DNA from: Marthasterias glacialis
Lineage: Eukaryota > Echinodermata > Asteroidea > Forcipulatida > Asteriidae
Assembly (NCBI GenBank): GCA_911728455.2
Contig: OU452226.1
Coordinates: forward strand, 17,439,938 to 17,503,937
Reading direction: 5' to 3'
Length of the DNA: 64,000 nucleotides
Shown: positions 13,305-24,074 of the stretch, piece after piece
Numbering within the stretch: position 1 is the first letter of the stretch
Layout of the letters: each line of letters opens with the position of its first letter
Notes under the pieces: generated by a model
Database searches by the model: none
The model's input: the letters and a program-made list of their open reading frames with translations, nothing else
Told to the model about the DNA's origin: nothing
Made by a program: the position numbers and the translations under genes

Positions 13305-14357
13305 TGTTGGTAGTGCGGAGATTTGATTGGTTGTGCGGACGAATTCGATTGGTGGTGCGGACGGATTCGATTAATTTCGGAATGTGCGGCGTAATCACGG
13401 GAATTCCGAACATCTGCGAAAAGGGACCTGGACACTTGCACGTGGCTTGTGGGGTTCCACTTCCGGCCAGGGTAACAGCTGGTGGTTGATCTTAAAGTTG
13501 CATCAAGTGTCTCTTGAGATGGTTGGTGTTATCACAATCATGGTCGGCTAAACGGGAGTAGTCCCTGATCTAGGCCGTGGGGCCAGGGACGGCGTTAGTA
13601 CGTTGAGGGGACTGCCCTGGTTCTCGGGGTGGCGGACCGGACGCTTCGAAAGGAGTACGATGGCCCCAATGATACGAAAAGCGTCTATAGGTGGTGCGGA
13701 GATTCGATTAATTCGGAATGTGCGGCGTAATCACGGGAATTCCGAACATCTGCGAAAAGGGACCTGGACACTTGCACGTGGCTTGTGGGGTTCCACTTCC
13801 GGCCAGGGTAACAGCTGGTGGTTGATCTTAAAGTTGCATCAAGTGTCTCTTGAGATGGTTGGTGTTTACACAATCATGGTTGGCCGAACGGGAGTAGTCC
13901 CTGGTCTAGGCCGTGGGGCCAGGGACGGCGTTAGTACGTTGAGGGGACTGCCCTGGTTCTCGGGGTGGCGGACCGGACGCTTCGAAAGGAGTACGATGGC
14001 CCCAATGATACGAAAAGCGTCTATTGGTGGTGCGGAGATTCGATTAATTCGGAATGTGCGGCGTAATCACGGGAATTCCGAACATCTGCGAAAAGGGACC
14101 TGGACACTTGCACGTGGCTTGTGGGGTTCCACTTCCGGCCAGGGTAACAGCTGGTGGTTGATCTTAAAGTTGCATCAAACGTCTCTTGAGATGGTTGGTG
14201 TTTACACAATCATGGTTGGCCGAACGGGAGTAGTCCCTGGTCTAGGCCGTGGGGCCAGGGACCGCGTTAGTATGTTGAGGGGACTGCCCTGGTTCTCAGG
14301 GTGGCGGACCGGACGCTTCGAAAGGAGTACGATGGCCCCAATGATAAGGAAAGCGTC
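13305..14357 (+). repeat. 336-bp GC-richer tandem array, three copies
   Basis: Three 336-bp units occupy 13350-14357; the phrase AATGTGCGGC recurs at 13381, 13717 and 14053. Just upstream (about 13307-13372) a 22-bp minisatellite (GGTNGTGCGGA...GATT) repeats about three times and leads into the first unit. The array is visibly richer in G+C than its surroundings. Because 336 is a multiple of 3, a 269-codon open frame runs across the units (13603-14412), but it has no early ATG and no domain I recognise. I call it a repeat and do not propose a protein. It does not match 5S, snRNA or other RNA genes that I can recall. Confidence 0.85.
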
Positions 14358-14514
14358 GTGGGGCTGGTATCCTGGGACCTGCACGTGGTGGCCCTGCTTT
14401 AGACAAACCTAATCAGGATGGCATTGGAGAAATTTAAAACCAAATGAATTAAACTGCTTGCAATGGTGCACTTATACATTATAATTTATTTAAGTTAATT
14501 CAATTTACAATGTA

Positions 14515-15715
14515 TTAATATACAGCCATGCAACTTTTTGTGTTATCAGCTGATTTCCTAATTTTTTCGGATTTCTGAGCTGTATGTACTTATTGCCACT
14601 GATATTTGAAAAACACAGTAAAAAGTATTGTTATGCCTGGCACTTTTCCTGTGCTTTAACAACTTAAAATGCGGATGCGTGCATGGCTAAGTATACAATA
14701 ACTGGTAATTTTGCAAGGCATGCAAGTTTTCAGGTCAGCAGCTGAGTCCTCATTTGTTGGTGTCTCGGCTGATGAGCTAGCAATACCGCCACTAAAAATC
14801 GAAAAACCGTGCAAAGCTTTCCTGTGTGCCTGGCACTTTCCTCTTTAATTTACGACGAAATGCAGTTGTGTGCATGCCTGAATATGGGTCATTCCACTAA
14901 GTTGGGACACAGTGTGATTTTTGTGCAACATTTGTCCATATTAGGGAAAGAAATCATTTATTTGACTCACTTATTTCATGTAACATTCTCCTTTGTATGT
15001 GAAAATGTTTGTTGAAGTATAAAATTATTTTAATGGAAATTATTATGTAAAATGTGTCATTTGGATGTAACATGGACACTGTGTCCGTGTTACATCCAGA
15101 ATTTTATTTGTCAAATTTTTCAACACTCAAATACATAATTGTTCAAATTCACTGTATGCACTAACTACGAGGTACAAAATGTACCAGGCAAAACGTTTGT
15201 TGTGATAGTCAGTGATTAAATAAAGCAGAAATGGGGCAGGACTAAAATCATGCAGACGTCGTACAAATGTCACAAACTGTGTCCCAACTTGGTGGAATGA
15301 CCCATAAACAATAGTTTGTAACTATGCATAAATAATATACAGGCATGCAAGTTTTGAGGGTTACCAGCTAACTTGCCCATTTTTGGTTTCCCATCTCTGG
15401 ATATACTGCCACTGAAAAAAAACAAAAAACAATACAAGTCTTGCTGTGGCCTGGCAAGTTCTTTTTTGAAAAATGCGGTTGCTGTATGCATGCCTGAATA
15501 TGCAATAATTGCAAATAGTGTATTAATTTTAATATAAAGGCATGCAAATTTTCTGGTCATGAGCTGACTTCTTTTTGTGGGGGGGGGGATTATCAGCTGT
15601 AGGCCCTAATGTCACTGAAAACTAAAACACGGCACAAAGTCTTGCTGTACCTCGAACCTTATCCTTTTATTTTGACAAACTGCTTTGCATGCCTGAATGC
15701 TCAGTTTGAGGTATT
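14515..15715 (+). repeat. ~190-bp tandem repeat, four copies, one interrupted
   Basis: Units share GGCATGCAAGTTTT, a GTCAGCAGCTGA-like phrase, GCCACTGAAAA, a CTGGCACTTT-like phrase and GCATGCCTGAATATG. They start near 14525, 14711, 15340 and 15535. The second unit is split at 14884 by the TIR element described separately; its remainder resumes at 15305. Copies are diverged by point changes and small indels. No gene is seen. Confidence 0.75.
14885..15304. mobile_element. 420-bp TA-flanked TIR element (Tc1/mariner-like MITE)
   Basis: The element begins TGGGTCATTCCAC and ends with its reverse complement. The TIRs are about 28-30 bp and are flanked by TA on both sides (14883-14884 and 15305-15306). 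An inner hairpin at about 15063-15097 has a 17-bp stem with one mismatch. Comparison with the uninterrupted tandem copy downstream shows an ancestral ...CTGAATA... site, which supports TA target duplication. There is no transposase, so it is non-autonomous. Confidence 0.8.
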
Positions 15716-15809
15716 TTTAATTTTTAAGATGATGCTATACTCATTTCAAAATGACCCGTTTGTACATAAACGGTGGGGAATCTACAAACTTTTGTGTTGC
15801 TTTGTTCTT

Positions 15810-17863
15810 ATAATAGTGTCTCCCTAAAATGCGAAGGTATATATGATCTATTAAAAAAAGGTCAACAGCTACAAAAACATAATTTCAGCTGGATCATTTT
15901 GGCCTTCCACATGAACCCAAGTTAGAAAAAGAAAAGGCTAATGAAAAAAGTTGTAGTGCCGATAAACAGATTTGATAATGAAAATGTATGAACTATCAAT
16001 CCGAGAAAGCTCCAAAAGCAACCCAAAATACATGTTACTGTGAAGAAACAGGTCATTTGCTTGTCTCGAGGGTGATTTATATAAATGAGAATGGCATAAT
16101 CTTGTTGTTTGTGTGTGAAACAGCTTAATAAACATTTATGGTCTCTTGTGTTTTATTTCCTGCCTCAGAGTACAACTAGTTTATTATATTTACCATTGAT
16201 TGAAACATATAGAATAAATAAATGGGAAACCAAGTTTTGTGAATGTAACTGTATGTTGCGCTCAAAGGTAACCATGATAAACTTGCATAATACATGACAT
16301 GAATTTGGCTAATGGATTGGGGGAGGGCAAGCCCATAAAAAGGGGCGCCACTCAGTAGCATTCATATTGAAATATAGTCAACAGAGGGGGTGTTGTATAC
16401 AAATGGCAATGTATCTGGACTGTGTTGACGGCAACTTTTCGGGGGTGGGGGTTAAATCGTGAACTTGGTGAATAACTCAATAGTCGTGGGGAGCCCTCTG
16501 TTGGCGGAAATGCACAAAATATGGGCGCACTATCCTGGGCCCAAGAACTTTGGAAAATAATGATCTAGAGCCCTCTGCAACTTGCCCTAAGTAACTGACG
16601 ATGAATTTTGACGTCTTTTCTAGATTGGAATGTACAGAGGGCGCTCGAGTTAATGATAGTCTTGTTTCCAGACGTTTAGGTTGTAACATTATGAGTTCAG
16701 TATATAGAGGGCGGCATAACCAGGAGTTAATATTAGTCTTGTTTCAAGAAGTGCATTTTTCTTAAAAAAAATTGTCAAAGAAGCCAATAGAGGGCACTGC
16801 TTTGCATCGGTTACTTAGGACAAGTTGCCAACAGAGGGCGCTAGATCAAAAAGCGCCCAGGCTAGTAGTGCCCCCATAATTTCTGTGCATTTCTGCCTAC
16901 AGAGGGCTCCCCACGACTGTCGAGTTATTCAGCAATATTAACTCCTGGTTATGCCGCCCTCTATATACTGATCTCATGTTACAAACTAAACGTCTGGAAA
17001 CAAGACTATCATTAACTCGGTTGTAGCGCCCTCTGTACATTCCAATCTAGAAAAGACGTCAGCATTTATCGTCGGTTACTTAGGGCAAGTTGCAAACAGA
17101 GGGCGCTAGATCAATATTTTCCCAAGTTGTTGGGCCCAGGATAGTGCGCCCATAATTTGTGCATTTCTGCCAATAGAGGGCTCCCCACGACTGTTGAGTT
17201 ATTCACCGAGTTCACGATTTAACCCCCCCGAAAAGTTGCTGTCAACACAGTCCAGATACATTGCCATTTGTATACAACATCCCCCTCTCTTGACTATATT
17301 TCAATATGAAAGCTACTGTGCGGCGCCCCTTTTGATGGGCTTGCCCTCCCCCAATCCATTAGCCAAATTTATGTCATGTATTATGCAAGTTTATCATGGT
17401 TACCTTTGAGCGCAACATATAGTTACATTCACAAAACTTGGTTTCCCATTTATTTATTCTATATGTTTCAATCAATGGTAAATATAATAAACTAGTTGTA
17501 CTCTGAGGCAGGAAATAAAACACAAGAGACCATAATTGTTTATTGAGCTGTTTCACACAAAAAAAAAACAAGATTATGCCATTCTCCTTCATAGAAATCA
17601 CCCTCGAGACAAGCAAATGACCTGTTTCTTCACAGTAACATGTATTTTGGGTTGCTTTTGGAGCTTTCTCGGATTGATAGTTTATAAGTTTTCATTATCA
17701 AATCTGTTTATCGGCACTACACCCCTTTTCATTAGCATTTTCTTTTTCTAACTTGGGTTCATCTGGAAGGCCAAAATGATCCAGCTGAAATATTGTTTTT
17801 GTAGCTGTTGACCTTTTTTTAATAGATCATATATACCTTCGCATTTTAGGGAGACAATATTAT
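15810..17863. repeat. giant inverted repeat, ~930-bp arms, 199-bp spacer
   Basis: The left arm (15810-16734) is the reverse complement of the right arm (16934-17863) with a modest level of mismatches and small indels. Both outer ends carry TGTCTCCCTAAAATGCGAAG. The arms include several copies of the AGAGGGCGCT motif. The spacer repeats, in direct orientation, pieces of the arms such as GTTACTTAGGRCAAGTTGC. No transposase is present. It behaves like a foldback element or a head-to-head duplication. A transcript crossing it would form very long double-stranded RNA. Confidence 0.88.
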
Positions 17864-17865
17864 TA

Positions 17866-17955
17866 GATTCACAAGCACTTGGTTTCCCATTTATTTATTC
17901 TATATGTTTCAATCACTGGTAAATTTAAAAAACTAGTTGTACTTTGAGGCTCCAT
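17866..17955 (+). repeat. partial third copy of the foldback arm
   Basis: Immediately outside the right end of the foldback, about 90 bp repeats an internal arm segment (CTTGGTTTCCCATTTATTTA to CTAGTTGTACT, compare 17438-17505). This suggests serial rearrangement at the element edge. Confidence 0.6.
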
Positions 17956-18154
17956 CAGGGCCTTTTTATTGCTGGGTTTTGCGGTCAGAGCATGCAGAAA
18001 ATCACCATTCCTCTGCCACTAAGAATATGTCTTTACACAAGTAATAGGAGCCGCTCAACAGCTGGCCAACCACACAACCCTGGCCATTCAACTTTGGTAT
18101 GTTGTTTCTTGGTAGTGTGACCATTAGAAAGAATACGGGCTAAATGGCAAGTTC

Positions 18155-19855
18155 TCTGTTTCTTTAGCTGGTTTATTGAATCTGTTAGGTCAAGACAGCA
18201 AACAGTGACACGTCATGAGGGTCTTCAACCTAGAACAGAAAAATCTTACAAAATAACAATTAATATATTAAAAATAGTTAACACTAAAATAATGTAATGA
18301 ACAATAGCCGCGGTTGGCGCCAAAACTCAAGACGCGGCAGACATCTTGATTTTAGGAAAACGAATGATGAAATCTAACAAACATAAGTCATTTCCAATCT
18401 TAAAAGCAGTGATTAAACAAACTAACAATTTCCTCACTGGCACAATCATTACTTAATGGTAACAATTACAAGGAAAATATCTAAAATATAAATGTCGCTA
18501 GTCAGTGGATTGTTAACGCTGTTTTGTCTTACCAAAATATCCATCAAAGCTAGTTGACCATAATCTAGACCAAATGCAACTTAAGGATATTATTGCCTTT
18601 ACTAAATACTAATTGATCTAAGAAATAACTATGAAATATTAAGCAACAAAGTATATCTTTACCTGTTGGGTGAAGACAGCAAACAGTGACACGTCATGAG
18701 GGTCTTCATACTAGAACAGAATAAGACAAGAAGGGAAGCTGCCAGAGGGCATTAGCCATGCGATTTATATAATAAACAGATGATTACGTAACTTATACAC
18801 AAATAAGGTGGGGTACGCATCGCACTCGTCACAGTAGGATGAAGTTGGAAATCACAATTTATTTGAGCGTATAATTATGAGTGAAGTAATTAAAAAAAAA
18901 AATACGTAATCGTGTGGTAGTTTACAGTAGGGTCGTTACCAACAGGGGTTTGACCCAGGATATGAGCGTTTTGGGGGAAAATACTGATAATTTTCTCTTT
19001 TTCTTCAGCTGGTTTATTGAATCTGTTGGGTGGAGACAGCAAACAGTGACACGTCATGAGGGTCTTCAACCCAGAACAAAATAATCTTACAAAATAACAA
19101 CTAATACATGTATATTAAAAATAGTTAACACTAAAATAATGTAATAAACAATAGCCGTGGTTGGCGCCAAAACTCATGACGCGGTAGACATCTTGATTTT
19201 AGGAAAACGAATGATGAAATCTAACAAACATAAGTCATTTCCAATCTTAAAAGCAGTGATTAAACAAACTAACAATTTCCTCACTGGCACAATCATTACT
19301 TACTGGTAACGATTACAAGGAAAATATCTAAAATATAAATGTCGCTAGTCAGTGGATTACTAACGCTGTTTCGTCTTACCAAAATATCCATCAAAGCTAG
19401 TAGACCATAATCTAGACCAAATGCAACTTAAGGATATTATTGCCTTTACTAAAGACTAATTGATCTAAGAAATAACTATGAAATATTAAGCATTAATAAA
19501 TAAACAAAGTATATCTTTACCTGTTCGGTGAAGACAGCAAATAGTGACACGTCATGAGGGTCTTCAACCCAGAACATAATAAGACAAGAAGGGAAGCTGC
19601 CAGAGGGCGCTAGCCATTCGATTTATATAATAAACAGATGATTACGTAACTTATACAAAAATAAGGTGGGGTACGCATCGCACTCGTCACAGTAGAATGA
19701 AGTTGAAATCACAAAGTTTTTTTTGAGCGTTTATGAGTGAAGCAATTTTTAAAAATAATTACGTAATCGTGTGGTAGTTTACAGTAGGGTCGTTACCAAC
19801 AGGGGTTTGACCCAGGATATGAGCGTTTTGGGGGGAAAATACTGATAATTTTGAG
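18155..19855 (+). repeat. 841-bp direct tandem duplication
   Basis: Two long, highly similar units follow each other; GTTTATTGAA occurs at 18171 and 19012. Within each unit the phrase ACAGCAAACAGTGACACGTC (continuing into ATGAGGGTCTTC) occurs twice, about 480 bp apart, giving four copies in all. The units differ by scattered substitutions and a few short indels. No open frame or domain is supported. The unit could be an internal part of a larger element. Confidence 0.85.
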
Positions 19856-20925
19856 GTAAAAATGACGTTGCCAGTAGCCCTTACAAGGCAATTATAGGGC
19901 GAAAAATCAATATCATCTTATGGAATTTCTGTGGAAATTGAGATTGATGACTTGGTCGTCTTTAACACAAACTGTGCAGTTGTCCAGTAAAGAGGTACCT
20001 TTTGTATAAGCATTAATTGATGATTATTATGTATGAAGTTCTTGAACAACAGATATTGCGAACTTATGCTCAACTGGTATAATCCACTCAAAGTTAATTT
20101 AGTTCAATCTCGGCAATGTCGGCACCTATACAAATGATTTGTTTTTTTAATTTGATTAAAATAAAACCAACCTGTGAATTTGTAAGCTCATTTCGTTGTT
20201 TCATTTGCGAGAATATGGTAAAAATGCATTTAGCACTTTTGTACACATTTCTATTGGCAGAGTTTTCGTCTCAATATTGGAACTTATTTCATTTATTAAT
20301 TAAAAATGATGAAACTTTATGAAGAACTATTCCATGGAAACATTTCTATTATCATTATCTTTATACCATGTAAGGTTCGTGTAAATCTGTGAACATTTAC
20401 GTTTTTCATTTTAACCAAATTTGACCAGAGGCTTTAAATTCTCTGAGAAGATTAAGGCTGTCCCAATTCCCACCACTGAGGGCGCTCTAGCCACCTTACT
20501 CCAGTTTTACAAGTGTCCGGATTGCGGCCAAGGTTGCAGTTGAAGTTACTTATTATTAAGCACAAGGAAAATTGGTAAATATTCGTTTAATTTTGTTATA
20601 GTAACTAAGTAGTAACTCGTGTGTGCTGGGCTGAGGGAGGAGGAATCGTAGAGTGGTTGCTCGGTCCGGAGGGGAGCTAAAGATAGCATAAACACTGAGT
20701 ACTGAAACACGTAATGTTTTTGCAGTTCACCAATATCACTACCAGCATGCACTCCACAAGTTGTACCTAACTGTGATGCAAGTCAGGGCATCAGTCAACA
20801 CGCGATCCTTTTTAGGAAACAGTACTTGATGCCACCTAGTAGTGAAACGCAGATCGTAACGACTGCATTTTTAGTTGGCAAAAGAAAAAATTATCGATTT
20901 GGAGGACAGAAAAGGGTTTGTGAAC
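19856..20925. other. no gene recognised
   Basis: AT-rich sequence. A TGAGGGCGCTCTAG motif near 20478 resembles the AGAGGGCGCT motifs of the foldback element. No supported gene. Confidence 0.4.
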
Positions 20926-20927
20926 AC

Positions 20928-21244
20928 AATAAACCTTTTCAACATTTGCAAAGCATCAAGGGTATGGATGACAAACATTGACCTTGTTATCGCATGACTC
21001 TATGGCGCAGAGGTAAGCTCGTGATTTGTTTCATCCTTTTCTTAAAAACCTGATGGAGTTCAGCAATGAAACTTACACAAAATTTTCGTCTGGAAGCAGG
21101 CAACAAAATACATTTTTGGTCGGAAAATTGAGTGGGTAGTTTTGGTGAAATCAGTGGGGATTCCTTTGCTGACTAGATGGCAGACTCGGCGTGCGCGCAG
21201 CTATCGGTGTACATGCATGGTGTATGCATTCAGTGCATGTTGCC
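20928..21244 (+). repeat. left inverted arm
   Basis: This is the reverse-complementary partner of 25716-26008. It contains ATGGCGCAGAG|GTAAGC (donor after 21012). It also has about 24 bases near 20965-20990 that the right arm lacks. Confidence 0.75.
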
Positions 21245-21245
21245 A

Positions 21246-21350
21246 GTGTCAGGTCACTTCGTACCTTGGACACTTCGTACCTTTTACAAGTTACAAAGTG
21301 TCCAAAGTCACTTCGTACCCTGGGCACAATGGACACTTCGCACCTTTGGA
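21246..21350 (+). repeat. short minisatellite ACTTCGTACCTTGGAC-type
   Basis: Four imperfect repeats of a CACTTCGTACC core, some followed by CTGGGCAC or TTGGACA, lie just inside the left inverted arm. Both strands read open across them because of the repeat, not because of coding. Confidence 0.6.
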
Positions 21351-21489
21351 ATGAAATAAATGGAAAGTTACACTACGGTGATGAATGGGATATTGATGCC
21401 GTTTAATGACACAAAGTCACGCCGACGCCGCCAAAGTCATATGCCGCCAGCCGTGCAACCGCGTTAGTCCACTAAGAAATAAAGGATAG

Positions 21490-21780
21490 TTTGAAAATAA
21501 AGTAAAAAAAAAAAATAAAAAATTCCTTCAATCAAATAATTACATTACAATAAATTTATAGACTAAGGATTTAAAAATAAATGAAATAAAAATAAAAACA
21601 AGTTACCTTCAATCAAATATTACCTTACAATAAATAAACTTTGATAAAATACCAGGAACAAAGGAGAAGAAAACAACAAGCCTTTAATTTCACAGAAAAA
21701 AAAAAAAATATAGTGTTGTATTACACACAAATTACATTATACAGATACAAAATCAATAAAAAATTTAAAAAAAGTGTGGC
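21490..21780. repeat. A-rich tract with ~95-bp duplication
   Basis: An A-rich stretch includes two copies of CTTCAATCAAAT...TTACAATAAAT about 90-95 bp apart (from about 21526 and 21610). It looks non-coding. Confidence 0.5.
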
Positions 21781-21884
21781 CGTATGTGTTCGCTCCATAG
21801 AGCTATATATATTGGCTCTATGGCTCGCTCTCTCCGGGCACCCCCAAAACACTTGAACTTCTTAGCCCTGTAAACAACCTGACA

Positions 21885-22148
21885 TTACTGTCTTGTATCA
21901 TTTATTCGAAGGCTGTACTTAATAGAAGACTTATGTTGGGCACTTGGAAGTTCAGGTTCTTTGGGCACATGGGTCAACTGTTGGGGCTCCTCTTCCTTTT
22001 GCTGGGGTGGTTGACTCTGGCGTCTCCTATGTTTGCGTTTACGTGGACTTTTCCCTTTCTTGTCACTTGGTACCAAATATAATGTTGGATGAGGTTCTGC
22101 ATTTGTTGGTCTTCCATACTTAAAGGGACACACTGGCTTACTGTTTAC
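21885..22148 (-). CDS. candidate terminal exon, basic Pro/Gln-rich, unrecognised
   Basis: On the minus strand, a pyrimidine-rich AAATTAG acceptor precedes an 87-codon open stretch ending in a stop. It starts VNSKPVCPFKYGRPTNAEP and continues with a Lys/Arg cluster (KGKSPRKRKHRRR) and a Gln/Pro/Glu-rich tail ending NDTRQ. The basic patch resembles a nuclear-localisation signal. It lies downstream of the THAP exon in the same orientation, so it may be the C-terminus of that protein. The phase does not fit direct splicing from the 22485-22576 exon, so another exon would be required. I do not recognise a family. Confidence 0.35.
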   Translation of the reverse strand, partial: VNSKPVCPFKYGRPTNAEPHPTLYLVPSDKKGKSPRKRKHRRRQSQPPQQKEEEPQQLTHVPKEPELPSAQHKSSIKYSLRINDTRQ

Positions 22149-22484
22149 CTAATTTAGTGATGTGGAATGACAGAGAATAATTTTTAAATGGTTGTTCTTA
22201 AAAAAAATCATAAAAATATCACGTAATTAACAAAAAATGTTAAAAAAACAAAACACGGTCAAAGGTCAGCTTATACGCTTTTCCAGCCGTTGCAACTGTC
22301 AAGTTTACGTGACAATGTTGCGCAATGTTGTAAGTAGACTGGTGCTCTGTTTATGTATGAATTATTACAATGACGAGGCATGAGGATCCAGACTTCATAT
22401 CCATCCAGCACAAATTCACGTGTAAATAAAAAACAGACATAAACGGAGAGTGTATTCTGTGTACGACGAACTGGAAGAACTTAC

Positions 22485-22576
22485 TTGCAATGGAGAACGT
22501 TTCTTCATTATATCGCAAGTAGGCCCTTTGTTGTAAAAAATTACTTGGACGAATGCCAGTTGGGTCCAGGACTGAT
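22485..22576 (-). CDS. candidate internal exon, unrecognised
   Basis: A 92-bp minus-strand segment has a good acceptor (...CGACAACACAG) and a near-consensus donor (GCAA|GTAAGTTC). The open frame reads SVLDPTGIRPSNFLQQ, then RAYLRYNEETFSIA. Residue composition and precise splice signals make it protein-like. It sits between the THAP exon and the candidate terminal exon in the same orientation. Product unknown. Confidence 0.45.
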
Positions 22577-23519
22577 CTGTGTTGTCGGGTCGTGTTCAAA
22601 TGTAGAAAGGGAGAGAATAAGCTTGGCATAATGTGGACATCACAGACATGATGGACCATAAATATTGTCAAAATGTGAGTCTTCATGAATTAAAATATAC
22701 GCAGGCATATTCACAATACAGTTCTATGACACAAACCTGTCCATCAAAATTATGGCAAAAACCACATCCTTCATGTTCTCATCGTGACCAGCCTGCTGCA
22801 GGCTAAAAACCAATGGTAGTGTCCCTAATCTTGGACCATCTTTTCAAATTGGCTTGGCCAATAACAGTCATGTGCTAAGCGAGCCTCCCGCTTTCGCTGC
22901 AAACGGATTGCAAATCCTGGCAGCTTTAGCGAAGGCATTCTCCTGTCTTTCGGGCGATGACTTCACTGGGCGGCCACCGCCACGGTTTTTTTGTTGTGGC
23001 GATTGGGGGGAGTGGACATTATGCAGCTATCATAGAAGTAGATAGATCAGCTGTATGGGATAAACATTCCCCGTCGTCGTCGCTCGTGTGCATAGCGCAG
23101 GCAACACGTTACAATAGTTAGGGGATAATGGCTAGGGGTACAGACTAAAACCCTCGTAAAAAAAACGTAATTGTTGGTCTGGCTCCCTACCCCTCCGACA
23201 AGCTCCCACGCTTACGGCTAGACCGACCGGCAAGCTGGGGAGTTCATGCCCGGGGGTTTGTCTCTCTGGCCCCACAAGACACGGCACCGGCTGTACGGGA
23301 TATGCCCCAAGGTTTACGTTCCACTAGCTCCCATGCTGGTGCGCCGTAAGACACACTTCGGTTGCACGGACTCTCTGAATGCGAATATTCCGTTCGATTT
23401 TTCATCATTATTTACAAATTGTATCAATAATCTGAATACTTACATAAGTCTTTTGTTGTCAAATTGTCATGAATAATTGTAAAAAGAAAAGATTTAAATT
23501 TGGTTCAGTAATTTACTTT

Positions 23520-23745
23520 TATACGGGTGGAAGTAAAACTAACTCCGAAGATCACATGATTTATCCGAACCACTTTTTTGGTTGGGATAAATTGTTTTTT
23601 GAAAAATGCTCGAAAACGGCAAATTTTGATGATTTCTTTTAGGAACCGTTCTTCTCCATTCCTGAAAGACCTTTGAACTCATATGTTAGCCTATTTTGTA
23701 GCCCAAATAGCCCAACGAAGCCGGTGTGCACATTTAAAGTGATTT
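23520..23745 (-). repeat. dispersed repeat copy, related to 36355-36560
   Basis: Read on the minus strand this matches the plus-strand segment at 36355-36560: a GTGTGCACACCGG-like start, GGGCTATTTGGGCTACAAA, CCTTTCAGGAATGGAGAA-like sequence and TCGGATAAATCATGTGATCT. The 36.3-kb copy begins AAAGGGACACACCGGG. Here the repeat abuts or overlaps the end of the THAP exon. Confidence 0.65.
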
Positions 23746-23938
23746 GAACACGCTCTCATGAAGTTTGTTGGTTTGAAGAATTTTCTCCCTTTGCTGATGT
23801 TCTGCTGCCAAATTTCTCTCTCTGTTTCTCCTTGTGGGAATGGTGAAATTTTAGAGTCTCCACATGACCGCGCTTTATTATCCTCTCTAGATACCTAGAG
23901 TCATTGTCACAGCCCCCAACACAAAATCGGTATGGCAT
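23732..23938 (-). pseudogene. THAP zinc-finger exon with 2-nt frameshift
   Basis: On the minus strand an acceptor (...TTTTTATTCGCAG) is followed by ATG at 23938. The N-terminus MPYRFCVGGCDNDSR supplies the first CxxxC pair of a THAP (C2CH) zinc finger, then LKFHHSHKEKQREK matches the usual F-H...R..W block. Right there two extra T bases shift the frame. In the shifted frame WQQNISKGRKFFKP and RACSNHF follow, the expected W, Pro and C-x2-H of THAP. The unshifted frame ends early in a stop. THAP domains bind DNA and occur both in host regulators and in P-type and related transposases. Either this copy is a pseudogene or the two bases are an assembly error. Confidence 0.6.
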
Positions 23939-24074
23939 GTCTGTAATGGATCTGCGAATAAAAATCAAAACACATGTAGTAAGGTATCGCCAGGTCTTGG
24001 TGCAACAAGTATGTAGGCGTTCCTCATTGTAATTGTATGTTATAGGATTTGAGGCATTGCATGGTGAGGTATCA

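Noticed and set aside
13305-14357. The GC-rich array as 5S rDNA, snRNA genes or rDNA spacer
   Set aside because: None of the conserved boxes of these RNAs could be found.
13603-14412. 269-codon frame across the 336-bp array as a repeat protein
   Set aside because: It begins with TTG, antisense frames are also open, and openness is expected for three near-identical units with a period divisible by 3.
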